Source: an uncultured Anaerococcus sp. (lineage in GTDB: Bacteria; Bacillota; Clostridia; Tissierellales; Peptoniphilaceae). From it: 64,000 nt of DNA. Positions 25,661 to 33,046 of this stretch are shown here, piece by piece; position 1 is the first letter of the stretch; every line of letters starts with the position of its first letter. Position numbers and translations under genes: made by a program. Under the pieces are notes generated by a model, which did no database searches, had not been told where the DNA came from, and saw nothing but the letters and a program-made list of their open reading frames with translations. The DNA is taken from positions 1 through 64,000 of the forward strand of contig CALUCE010000009.1 in assembly GCA_943914475.1 (NCBI GenBank), given 5' to 3'.

Positions 25661-26101
25661 TTACTTCTCCTCTAACTTCATTATCTTGTCTACTCTTTTT
25701 TGGTGACGTCCACCTTCAAATTCAGTATTTGCAAAAATCTCTACTATATCTTTGCAAACTTCAGAGCCTATAACCCTAGCACCTATACATAGGCAGTTAG
25801 CATTATTGTGAGCTCTGGACATTTTTGCAGAATATGTCTCTGATACACATGCTGCTCTAATTCCCTTCATCTTGTTAGCTGTAAGACTCATGCCTACACC
25901 AGTTCCGCAAATTAAGATGGCAAAATCTGCTTCACCGTCTATAACTTTTTGGCATGCTTTTTCTCCAAAATCTGGATAATCAACAGATTCTTTGTTAAAG
26001 GTACCGACTTTTTCTACTTCATGTCCTAATTCCTTTAACTTTTCTTCTACAGCATCAACTAAATCTATTCCACCATGGTCATTTCCAATTACATATTTCA
26101 T
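25661..26101 (-). CDS. rpiB: Ribose 5-phosphate isomerase B
   Basis: A 146-residue RpiB/LacAB isomerase converting ribulose 5-phosphate to ribose 5-phosphate. Family blocks: GNDHGGIDLVDAV at the start with the catalytic His/Asp region, VDYPDFGEKAC, and ILICGTGVGMSLTANKMKGIRAA with the active-site Cys; ARAHNN appears as SRAHNNANCLCIGARVIG. It heads the rpiB-tkt operon with its own promoter. Confidence 0.96.
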   Translation of the reverse strand: MKYVIGNDHGGIDLVDAVEEKLKELGHEVEKVGTFNKESVDYPDFGEKACQKVIDGEADFAILICGTGVGMSLTANKMKGIRAACVSETYSAKMSRAHNNANCLCIGARVIGSEVCKDIVEIFANTEFEGGRHQKRVDKIMKLEEK

Positions 26102-26125
26102 AAATACTCCTTCTCCTTCATTTTA

Positions 26126-26154
26126 AGATTAACATTTAATAAATGCTATGTCAA
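26126..26154 (-). promoter_or_regulatory. Promoter of rpiB-tkt
   Basis: TTGACA (26149-26154), 17-base spacer, TAATCT (26126-26131), within the divergent spacer shared with murC. Confidence 0.75.
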
Positions 26155-26212
26155 TCGAGTAAATTTCCCCTACAAGCATTAGTTTATGCAAATGGAGAAA
26201 TGCCTAGGCTTA

Positions 26213-26221
26213 TGGTATAAT
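26213..26221 (+). promoter_or_regulatory. Extended -10 promoter of murC
   Basis: TGG-TATAAT, an extended -10 element, with no good -35 upstream; the start codon is 43 bases downstream. Confidence 0.6.
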
Positions 26222-26263
26222 GTTAAATATCCAAGAAGTATATACATATTTAAGGAGAAATTA

Positions 26264-27655
26264 ATGTTTGAATTTAATATAGATGAACACAAGTATAAAA
26301 ACATACATTTTATCGGAATCGGCGGTATTTCTATGAGCGGTATTGCTCACTTACTCTTAGATGAGGGCTACAATATTAGTGGTTCTGACAGGAAGCCTAC
26401 ACCAATTATAGAAACCCTAGTTAAGTATGGAGCCAAAGTTTCTTATGGTCAAAGCAAGGATAATATAAAAAATCCAGACCTAGTAGTTTATACAGATGCT
26501 ATAGCAGAAGATAATGAAGAGCTAATAGCAGCAAAAAAACTAGATATTCCTGTTGTTACAAGAGGAGTTTTCCTAGGAAAGCTAATGCAAAATTATAAAA
26601 ACTCCATAGCTATTTCAGGTTCTCACGGAAAATCTACTACAACAAGTATGATTTCCAAAATTTTGATCAACTCTACAGAAGACCCTACTATATTACTAGG
26701 TGGTGAGCTTGATGAAATTCAAGGTAATGTCCATGTTGGAAGTAGAGACTACTTGGTAACAGAGGCCTGTGAATATAAGGGAAACATTAGACATTACTTC
26801 CCTTCCACAGTTATAGTTTTAAACATAGACGAAGATCACTTAGACTATTATAAAAATTTAGAAAATATTATAGAAACTTTCAAAGAATACCTTAGAAATC
26901 AAGATAAAGATTCAAAAACTATCCTCAACCTAAATGAGGCTAACAATAAACTTATCCTAGATGCAGTCCAAGGTGAGCTTATTACCTACGGTCAAGAAAA
27001 TGACTATGCTACTTACAAGGCAACAAATATTGTCTTTGACGAGCTAGGTAGACCAAGCTTTGATCTAGTTATGAAGGATAAGTCTGTAGAGCACTTTGAA
27101 CTTTCAATTATAGGTAGACATAATATAAACAACGCCATGGCAGCTATCATAGCCTGCTATGAAAATGGTATAGGTATAGAAACAATCAGAAAAAATCTTA
27201 AAGAATATAAGGGCTTAAGAAGAAGAATGGAAGTAGTAGGTAAAGTTAATGAAACTGTTATTATGACTGACTACGGCCACCATCCTTCCGAAATACAAGT
27301 TACTCTAAACGCCCTAGCAGAACATAAAAAAGCAAGACTTATTTGCATATGGCAACCACATACCTACAGCAGAACAAAAGATTTATTTGACGACTTTTTG
27401 GAATGCTTCGATGATGCAGATGAAGTTATAGTTACAGATATCTATGCTGCAAGAGAACCATTTGATCCAACCATCCACTCAAAAGATGTGGTAGATGCTA
27501 TGGTAAAAAAAGGACTAAATGCCAAATATCTAGGAACCTTTGAAGAAGCAAGAGACCATATTTATACTGATATAGAAGATGATGACATAGTTATAACCAC
27601 AGGATGTGGAAACCCAGATGAACTTGCAAGAATGATTGTAAATGATCAAAAATAA
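26264..27655 (+). CDS. murC: UDP-N-acetylmuramate--L-alanine ligase
   Basis: A 463-residue MurC adding L-Ala to UDP-MurNAc. The ATG at 26264 follows AAGGAGA with five bases spacing; an upstream in-frame start at 26186 overlaps the promoter and is unlikely. IHFIGIGGISMSGIAHLL (about 13-30) is the UDP-binding N-terminus, SGSHGKSTTTSMI (about 118-130) the ATP P-loop, and DYGHHPSEIQVTLNAL with the Arg-containing RRMEVVGK part of the ligase core. It stands alone on the plus strand between minus-strand operons. Confidence 0.97.
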   Translation: MFEFNIDEHKYKNIHFIGIGGISMSGIAHLLLDEGYNISGSDRKPTPIIETLVKYGAKVSYGQSKDNIKNPDLVVYTDAIAEDNEELIAAKKLDIPVVTRGVFLGKLMQNYKNSIAISGSHGKSTTTSMISKILINSTEDPTILLGGELDEIQGNVHVGSRDYLVTEACEYKGNIRHYFPSTVIVLNIDEDHLDYYKNLENIIETFKEYLRNQDKDSKTILNLNEANNKLILDAVQGELITYGQENDYATYKATNIVFDELGRPSFDLVMKDKSVEHFELSIIGRHNINNAMAAIIACYENGIGIETIRKNLKEYKGLRRRMEVVGKVNETVIMTDYGHHPSEIQVTLNALAEHKKARLICIWQPHTYSRTKDLFDDFLECFDDADEVIVTDIYAAREPFDPTIHSKDVVDAMVKKGLNAKYLGTFEEARDHIYTDIEDDDIVITTGCGNPDELARMIVNDQK

Positions 27656-27660
27656 GTACA

Positions 27661-27697
27661 AAAAATCACCAGTTCTTTCTTTTACTGGTGATTTTCT
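27661..27697. terminator. Bidirectional terminator between murC and purB
   Basis: AAAATCACCAGT pairs perfectly with ACTGGTGATTTT around a 10-base loop; A and T runs on both sides serve convergent murC and purB. Confidence 0.9.
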
Positions 27698-27700
27698 TGT

Positions 27701-29128
27701 CTAAACTTTTAAGTCTACACTGTATTCTGTATTGTAGCCTTCTATTATTGGCTTTACTTCTTCTTCTATAAATTCTACAACTTGTTCTGGACATCTTCCT
27801 ATATAAAGGGATCCATCTAGTAATGAATCAAGTTCTTCTTTATTTAAGCCGAAGGCTTCGTCTTTTTCTAATAGTTCTAGAAGATTGTTATTTTTACCTT
27901 CTTCTTTTACTCTTTTTCCTGCTATCATAGAGTATTCTCTAATTTTTTCGTGGAGTTCTTGCCTATCTCCACCCTTTTTTACAGCTTCCATCAAGATATT
28001 TTCTGTTGCCATAAATGGAAGTTCTTCATTTACATGGGCTTTGATTTGATTTTCATAAACTACAAGACCATCTGCAACATTTATGGCTATATCAAGGATA
28101 GCATCTACTGCCATAAAGGCTTCTGGAACACTTATTCTCTTATTAGCTGAATCATCTAGGGTTCTTTCTAACCATTGGGTTGCTTGAACCAATTGTGGAT
28201 TCATAGATAGGCTCATTACATATTTTGCTAGAGAAGAAATTCTTTCACTTCTCATAGGGTTTCTCTTATAAGCCATGGCTGATGATCCAACTTGTGTTTT
28301 TTCAAATGGTTCTTCTATCTCTTTTCTATTTTGTAGTAGTCTGATATCGTTGGTCATTTTATGGGCAGATTGGGCTATACCTGCCAAAGCTTGAAGCACT
28401 TGATAGTCTATCTTTCTTGTGTAGGTTTGTCCACTCACAGGGATAGCTTCATTAAAGCCTAAACTCTTAACTATTTTTTTGTTAAGCTCTTTTACTTTTT
28501 CATGGTCTCCATCAAAAAGATCTAGGAAAGAAGCCTGAGTTCCTGTGGTTCCCTTTACTCCCCTAAGTTTTAGGTTTTCTTTTCTGTATTTTATCTCAAC
28601 TAAATCAAGTAGTAGATCTTGTATCCATAAAGACGCCCTCTTTCCAACTGTTACAAGTTGTGCAGGTTGGTAATGTGTATAGCCTAGGGTTGGTAAATCC
28701 TTATACTTTAGGGCAAATTTAGAAAGATGAGAAATTAATATAGCTAGCTTATTTTCTACAATCTCTAAAGCTTTTTTCATAAGTATAATATCGGTATTAT
28801 CTGTTACATAGCATGAAGTAGCACCCAAATGAATTATAGGACCTGCTTGTGGAGCAACTTCTGCATAAGTTCTTATATGGGCCATAACATCGTGTCTTAG
28901 CTCTTTTTCGTATTTTGCAGCCAAATCAAAATCTATATTGGAAATATTATCTTCCATCTCTTTGATTTGCTCATCTTTTATATCAAGGCCTAGGTCTTTT
29001 TCAGCCTTGGCAAGCTCTATCCAAAGTCTTCTAAAGGTTTCAAACTTCACTTGTTCACTGAAAATATTGCTCATTTCATAGGATGCATACCTAGTATTTA
29101 AAGGGTTTTTATAAATATTTCTATCCAT
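27701..29128 (-). CDS. purB: Adenylosuccinate lyase
   Basis: A 475-residue lyase acting twice in purine synthesis (SAICAR to AICAR, adenylosuccinate to AMP). Blocks: RHDVMAHIRTYAEVAPQAGPIIHLGATSCYVTDN, with the HLGATS motif, YTHYQPAQLVTVGKRASLW, and the fumarase-family signature GSSAMAYKRNPMRSE with the catalytic Ser loop. Start is the ATG at 29126-29128; the TTG five codons upstream has no ribosome site of its own. purC lies upstream on the same strand. Confidence 0.96.
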   Translation of the reverse strand: MDRNIYKNPLNTRYASYEMSNIFSEQVKFETFRRLWIELAKAEKDLGLDIKDEQIKEMEDNISNIDFDLAAKYEKELRHDVMAHIRTYAEVAPQAGPIIHLGATSCYVTDNTDIILMKKALEIVENKLAILISHLSKFALKYKDLPTLGYTHYQPAQLVTVGKRASLWIQDLLLDLVEIKYRKENLKLRGVKGTTGTQASFLDLFDGDHEKVKELNKKIVKSLGFNEAIPVSGQTYTRKIDYQVLQALAGIAQSAHKMTNDIRLLQNRKEIEEPFEKTQVGSSAMAYKRNPMRSERISSLAKYVMSLSMNPQLVQATQWLERTLDDSANKRISVPEAFMAVDAILDIAINVADGLVVYENQIKAHVNEELPFMATENILMEAVKKGGDRQELHEKIREYSMIAGKRVKEEGKNNNLLELLEKDEAFGLNKEELDSLLDGSLYIGRCPEQVVEFIEEEVKPIIEGYNTEYSVDLKV

Positions 29129-29162
29129 TTTACTCTCTTTCAATATCTTATAAATATAAAGA

Positions 29163-29198
29163 GGCTGTTAGCCAATAAAAATTATTATTGCAACAGCC
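29163..29198 (-). terminator. Hairpin terminator between purC and purB
   Basis: GGCTGTT and CAATAA pair with TTATTG and AACAGCC, interrupted by small bulges, followed by TCTTTAT on the minus strand. The tail is short, so read-through to purB is likely. Confidence 0.65.
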
Positions 29199-29209
29199 AC
29201 CTTGTATTA

Positions 29210-29908
29210 TTATCCTCTCATCCTCTTTAGAACTTCCTTGTATCCTTCTGTAAGGTCACCAAGGTCTCTTCTAAAGATATCCTTATCTAGCTTTTTGTTG
29301 GTGTCTTTATCCCAAAGTCTGCAAGTATCAGGACTGATTTCGTCTGCTAGTATAATTTCACCATCACTTGTTTTACCAAATTCTATTTTGAAGTCTACTA
29401 GTTTTAAGTTTATCTTCATAAAGAAGTCTTTTAGTAATTCGTTTATTTTTAATGTTTCCTTTTTTAGATAATCATATTCATCTTTTGTAATCAAACCTAG
29501 TGCTATAGCATGGTCTTCACACATTAATGGGTCTCCAAGATCATCATTTTTGTATGATAATTCAAATGTTGGATGATCGAAGAATGTACCTTCTTCAACA
29601 CCGTATCTTTTAGCAAAAGATCCAGCTGTAGCATTTCTTACTATTACTTCTAATGGTAAGATTTCTACTTTTTTAACTCTCATATCTGTAGAATTTAGAG
29701 TTTCGATATAGTGAGTCTTGATGCCATTTTTCTCTAACATTTCAAAAATTAGAGTTGTGATAGCAAGGTTTAATTCACCTTTTCCTTCGATAACTGCTCT
29801 TTTTTCTCCGTTACCAGCTGTTGCATCATCCTTATATCTAATGATATATTCTTCTGCATTATCAGTTGCATAAACTTCTTTGGCTTTTCCTTCGTATAAT
29901 TTTTCCAT
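29210..29908 (-). CDS. purC: Phosphoribosylaminoimidazole-succinocarboxamide synthase (SAICAR synthetase)
   Basis: A 232-residue PurC adding Asp to CAIR. MEKLYEGKAKEVYATDN starts the protein; GGAGGAAAT lies directly before the ATG at 29906-29908, so the in-frame codons up to 29929 are not coding. Other blocks: DDATAGNGEKRAVIEGKG, LPLEVIVRNATAGSFAKRYG, LVDFKIEFGKT and ILADEISPDTCRLWD, all typical. The intrinsic terminator at 29937-29958 stands only 20 bases upstream of its ribosome site, which suggests regulated read-through. Confidence 0.96.
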   Translation of the reverse strand: MEKLYEGKAKEVYATDNAEEYIIRYKDDATAGNGEKRAVIEGKGELNLAITTLIFEMLEKNGIKTHYIETLNSTDMRVKKVEILPLEVIVRNATAGSFAKRYGVEEGTFFDHPTFELSYKNDDLGDPLMCEDHAIALGLITKDEYDYLKKETLKINELLKDFFMKINLKLVDFKIEFGKTSDGEIILADEISPDTCRLWDKDTNKKLDKDIFRRDLGDLTEGYKEVLKRMRG

Positions 29909-29936
29909 ATTTCCTCCAAAAAAAATCACAAAAAAA

Positions 29937-29958
29937 GGAAACTATAAAAATAGTTACC
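29937..29958 (-). terminator. Terminator or attenuator in the purC leader
   Basis: On the minus strand GGTAACTAT pairs with ATAGTTTCC (one T-T mismatch) around TTTT, followed by TTTTTTT. It ends about 20 bases before the purC ribosome site and begins 3 bases after the stop of the small reading frame at 29962-30084. Confidence 0.75.
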
Positions 29959-29961
29959 CAA

Positions 29962-30084
29962 TCAGACACTTATTTTATTGTAAAAAGCGTAGTTAAAGAT
30001 AGTACTATCCATACTATTTAAGAAAAATATCATTGGAATTATTTTGCTTATTAATAATTCTACATGTTTTTTTAAATAATACAT
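29962..30084 (-). CDS. Putative 40-residue small protein or leader peptide upstream of purC
   Basis: An unannotated-size frame of 40 codons from ATG 30082-30084 to TGA 29962-29964. The peptide starts MYYLKKHVELLISKII and ends NYAFYNKISV: a short basic, amphipathic N-terminus, a hydrophobic centre (IIPMIFFLN) and a tyrosine/asparagine-rich tail. AAGGAG (30096-30101) lies 11 bases upstream, slightly far, and an extended -10 promoter just before that. The stop codon lies 3 bases from the terminator hairpin. No family is recognised. It could be a leader peptide for purC, a small membrane protein or chance. Confidence 0.45.
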   Translation of the reverse strand: MYYLKKHVELLISKIIPMIFFLNSMDSTIFNYAFYNKISV

Positions 30085-30115
30085 AGACTTGTCTGCTCCT
30101 TACTTTTACCCCTAT

Positions 30116-30124
30116 ATAATATCA
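30116..30124 (-). promoter_or_regulatory. Extended -10 promoter for the small frame and purC
   Basis: TGA-TATTAT on the minus strand, followed 7 bases on by GGGG; -35 is weak. A start here gives a leader of about 200 bases before purC. Confidence 0.45.
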
Positions 30125-30187
30125 CATTTTTTAATAATTTGGAAATCAAAAGTTATATTAAAATAAAAAGATATTAAACTTAGATAT

Positions 30188-30209
30188 TCTTATATACTAG
30201 TATATAAGA
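30188..30209. repeat. 22-base perfect palindrome downstream of mazF
   Basis: TCTTATATACT followed directly by its reverse complement AGTATATAAGA. It lies 33 bases after the mazF stop. No T-run follows closely, so an operator is as likely as an inefficient terminator. Confidence 0.6.
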
Positions 30210-30241
30210 TATCATTGTCTAATACCTTTAAAGATTCTTTA

Positions 30242-30589
30242 TTATTTTGTTAATCCAACTGATATGGCAATAGCCTCATCAATTTTCATCATGACTGTTT
30301 TGTCAAAGCTTCCTATTTTATCTCTTAACCTCTTTTTATCAATAGTCCTTACTTGCTCCAATAAAGCCACACTGTTTTTAGGTAAGCCAAACTTATTACC
30401 AGATAGCTTAACATGTGTAGGAAGTTTTGCCTTATTGGTTTGACTTGTTACAGGCACTATTATAATTGTAGGTGAGTACTTATTTCCTATATCATTTTGG
30501 ATAACAATAACAGGCCTAACACCACCTTGTTCACTTCCAACAACAGGAGAAAGGTCTGCATAAAACAAGTCGCCCCTTTTAATTTTCAT
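30242..30589 (-). CDS. mazF: MazF/PemK-family endoribonuclease toxin
   Basis: A 115-residue NdoA/MazF homologue: RGDLFYADLSPVVGSEQGGVRPVIVIQND, then PTIIIVPVTSQTNKAKLPTHV and the LLEQVRTIDKKRL segment, all family hallmarks including the catalytic Arg of GGVRPV and Thr of VTSQ. It cleaves mRNA at short sequence motifs. It overlaps alr by 11 bases, the order alr-mazF seen in Firmicutes, but the antitoxin gene mazE that normally lies between them is absent here. Confidence 0.93.
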   Translation of the reverse strand: MKIKRGDLFYADLSPVVGSEQGGVRPVIVIQNDIGNKYSPTIIIVPVTSQTNKAKLPTHVKLSGNKFGLPKNSVALLEQVRTIDKKRLRDKIGSFDKTVMMKIDEAIAISVGLTK

Positions 30590-31700
30590 TAATTTCTCCT
30601 ATATATTTAACTGTTTTTACAATTTTACCTTCTTTCTTATATAGCCTAGGTACACGCATGTTTATATCTGTCATTAGCTCATATACTATTGTGTCTATAG
30701 ATGAAGCCTCATTATAAATATCAGGATAAATCTTTACCCTATCTCCAATTTTTACATCAATATCTGTAACATCAACCATCATTTGATCCATGCATACCCT
30801 ACCTAATACCTGGGCAAGCTTTCCATTTATTTCTACTTTTCCCTTATTAGAAAAACTTCTAGGATAACCATCGGCATAGCCTATAGCTACAGTTGCTACT
30901 TTCATATTGCTTTTTACCCTATAAGTTCTCCCGTAGCTTATATACTGACCTTTTTTTACTTCTTTTACAAATGAAACAGTAGAGATTAGCTCAAAAGCCT
31001 GGTCAAGTTCTATATCTCTTTCATCCCTTAAATAGTCAGAAGGATATATACCGTAAAGGCTTATGCCTCCTCTTACCATATCCTTGGTTATTTTATGCTT
31101 AATAGCACCAGCATCATTTGCTATATGAGTAAATTTGTAGTTGAAAATGTCCCTTGTTTGATTAATAATATATGTAAATTTTTCCATTTGGAGATTGGTA
31201 TAGGACGAATCTTCTTCATCAGCCGTAGAAAAATGAGAAAAAGCAGAAACAACATCTAACTTCTTAAGATCTTTTATTTGTTTAATCTTATCAATCTCAT
31301 AGTCTCTAAAACCTATCCTACCATGTCCAGTATCCAAGGCTATGTGTACCTTTAAATCATTCTCTAAAGAATCGTTGATAAGTTTTGCGTAGTCAAGATC
31401 ATATACAGGAACTTCTATATCAAGCTTACAGCACTTGATAGAGTCTTCCAAGGATACATAACCTAAAATAAGTATAGGTTTTTTTATCCCATTTTTCCTA
31501 AGCTCATAGGCCTCATCAAATCTTGCAACAGCAAAATAATCAACTTCATCCTCTATTTCCTTGCATATAGTCACTGCACCTAGGCCATAGGCATTTGCTT
31601 TTACAACTCCTGCAAACATAGAGTCCTTATCCAAATTTCTTAACTTATGTAAATTAGATTTTATTTTATCTATATCTACTAATAGAAAGGTATCAACCAT
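30579..31700 (-). CDS. alr: Alanine racemase
   Basis: A 373-residue PLP enzyme making D-Ala for the cell wall. FAGVVKANAYGLGAV contains the PLP lysine; RIGFRD, AFSHFSTADEED, GGISLYGIYPSDYL and the C-terminal VGRVCMDQMMVDVTDI are family blocks. AGGAG five bases before the ATG at 31698-31700 decides the start over the ORF extension inside the upstream gene. Overlaps the acpS-nnrD fusion by 8 bases. Confidence 0.95.
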   Translation of the reverse strand: MVDTFLLVDIDKIKSNLHKLRNLDKDSMFAGVVKANAYGLGAVTICKEIEDEVDYFAVARFDEAYELRKNGIKKPILILGYVSLEDSIKCCKLDIEVPVYDLDYAKLINDSLENDLKVHIALDTGHGRIGFRDYEIDKIKQIKDLKKLDVVSAFSHFSTADEEDSSYTNLQMEKFTYIINQTRDIFNYKFTHIANDAGAIKHKITKDMVRGGISLYGIYPSDYLRDERDIELDQAFELISTVSFVKEVKKGQYISYGRTYRVKSNMKVATVAIGYADGYPRSFSNKGKVEINGKLAQVLGRVCMDQMMVDVTDIDVKIGDRVKIYPDIYNEASSIDTIVYELMTDINMRVPRLYKKEGKIVKTVKYIGEINEN

Positions 31701-32889
31701 GGTTACTCCTAAAGATTTTAAAAACTTCATGAATGTTATCAATTATGTCTGAGGCTATTAAAGATTCTTCACTAAGCTTAAAACTTGCAATATCGCCAGC
31801 AAGTCCATGGATATAAACACCAAGTTTTGCAGCCTCAAAAGGATCAAGCCTATACAGAAGTGATGAGATTATACCAGAAAGAACATCCCCACTTCCTGCA
31901 GTTGCCATACCAGGGTTGCCAGTTTTATTTATGTAAGTACGAACCCCGTCAGTTACTATAGTCTTATTTCCTTTTAAGACTAATACTTGCTTATGTTTTT
32001 TTGCAAAGTTAATGGCAACTTCACTTCTATTATTTTGTATTTGATCTATAGAAAGCTTGGTTAGCCTTGAAAATTCCATGGGATGAGGTGTTAAGACCAT
32101 ATCTTTCTTTATATCTAAGATTGATATATCCTTGGTTAGAGCATTTAGCCCATCTGCATCTATCAAGACAGGTCCTTTAAAATCTAATAATACCTTTTTT
32201 ATCAAAAGATTTAAAGATTGATTCTGCCCCATACCTGGACCTATGCATAGGACGTTTATCTTATCCAAAGCCTTTTTTATTTCTTTTAGATTTTTTTCAG
32301 AGTAAAAAAAGTTGTCACAAGAAATTTCTCTTATGATATTTTCAACTGATTTGATTTGAAGGATATTAGATATAGATTTGGGACAAATTATGTAAGATAG
32401 ACCTGCTCCACTTCTTAAAGATGCCATAGAAGACATATAAATAGATCCAGCCATCCCCTTACTTCCACCCCAAAAAGCTATCCTTCCATAGTCGCCCTTG
32501 TTAGTTTCCTTAGCTCGTTTTTTTAAGTTTATATCAAAATAAGAATCTATAAAAAAATACTCATCATTTTTACAAACACTAAGAGCATAGTTTCCATCAT
32601 GGGCTATAGAAAGACTTTTTTTAAAAATATTTCCGTCAATCTTAAAATAAGGCTTGCCGCTTTTGTTATGTAATATTTCTATTCTTTTTCTAAGAATATA
32701 AGTTAATTTTAGGTCCATAGCCTTTACTATGGCTTCTTTGGCAGCAAAAATTCCTGCAAGAGTCTGTAGGGTATTAGACTTATTTTTTGCATAGGAAAGC
32801 TCATTTTCAGTAAATATATTTTTAAGAAATAAATCCTTAGATATTTTTTTTTCGAAATCTCTTAGGTCTACTATATCTATACCTAGCAT
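31693..32889 (-). CDS. Fusion of holo-ACP synthase (AcpS) and ADP-dependent NAD(P)H-hydrate dehydratase (NnrD)
   Basis: A 398-residue two-domain protein. Residues 1 to about 112 are AcpS, which attaches phosphopantetheine to acyl carrier protein: MLGIDIVDLRDFEKK, FAAKEAIVKAM and LSIAHDGNYALS. Residues from about 117 are a complete ribokinase-like NnrD/YjeF C-terminal domain that repairs hydrated NAD(P)H: RIAFWGGSKGMAGSIYMS, LCIGPGMGQNQ, VLIDADGLNAL, LTPHPMEFSRL and NPGMATAGSGDVLSG. The epimerase NnrE is missing. In related genomes acpS, nnrD and alr are separate neighbours, so this is probably a local gene fusion. The start has CGAGG upstream. Confidence 0.92.
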   Translation of the reverse strand: MLGIDIVDLRDFEKKISKDLFLKNIFTENELSYAKNKSNTLQTLAGIFAAKEAIVKAMDLKLTYILRKRIEILHNKSGKPYFKIDGNIFKKSLSIAHDGNYALSVCKNDEYFFIDSYFDINLKKRAKETNKGDYGRIAFWGGSKGMAGSIYMSSMASLRSGAGLSYIICPKSISNILQIKSVENIIREISCDNFFYSEKNLKEIKKALDKINVLCIGPGMGQNQSLNLLIKKVLLDFKGPVLIDADGLNALTKDISILDIKKDMVLTPHPMEFSRLTKLSIDQIQNNRSEVAINFAKKHKQVLVLKGNKTIVTDGVRTYINKTGNPGMATAGSGDVLSGIISSLLYRLDPFEAAKLGVYIHGLAGDIASFKLSEESLIASDIIDNIHEVFKIFRSNHG

Positions 32890-33012
32890 TTTTAGCCTCG
32901 TATTCCAGTAAATTTATAAAATATTTACTGATTTTATGTATAACATTCTTCTTTATTATATCACAAATGCCAATACTTTGTACTGATAAAGTATGTATAT
33001 AATTTATCATAA

Positions 33013-33036
33013 AAAGAGCGCCATTTAGCGCTCTTT
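33013..33036 (-). terminator. Terminator downstream of gatB
   Basis: AAAGAGCGC and GCGCTCTTT form a perfect stem around a 6-base loop, followed by T's on the minus strand. Confidence 0.92.
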
Positions 33037-33046
33037 AATCTTTAAA

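Noticed and set aside
29960..30110. Purine or PRPP riboswitch in front of purC
   Set aside because: I could not find the conserved junction or loop sequences of the G-box or the ykkC-type aptamers; a small reading frame explains the stretch better.
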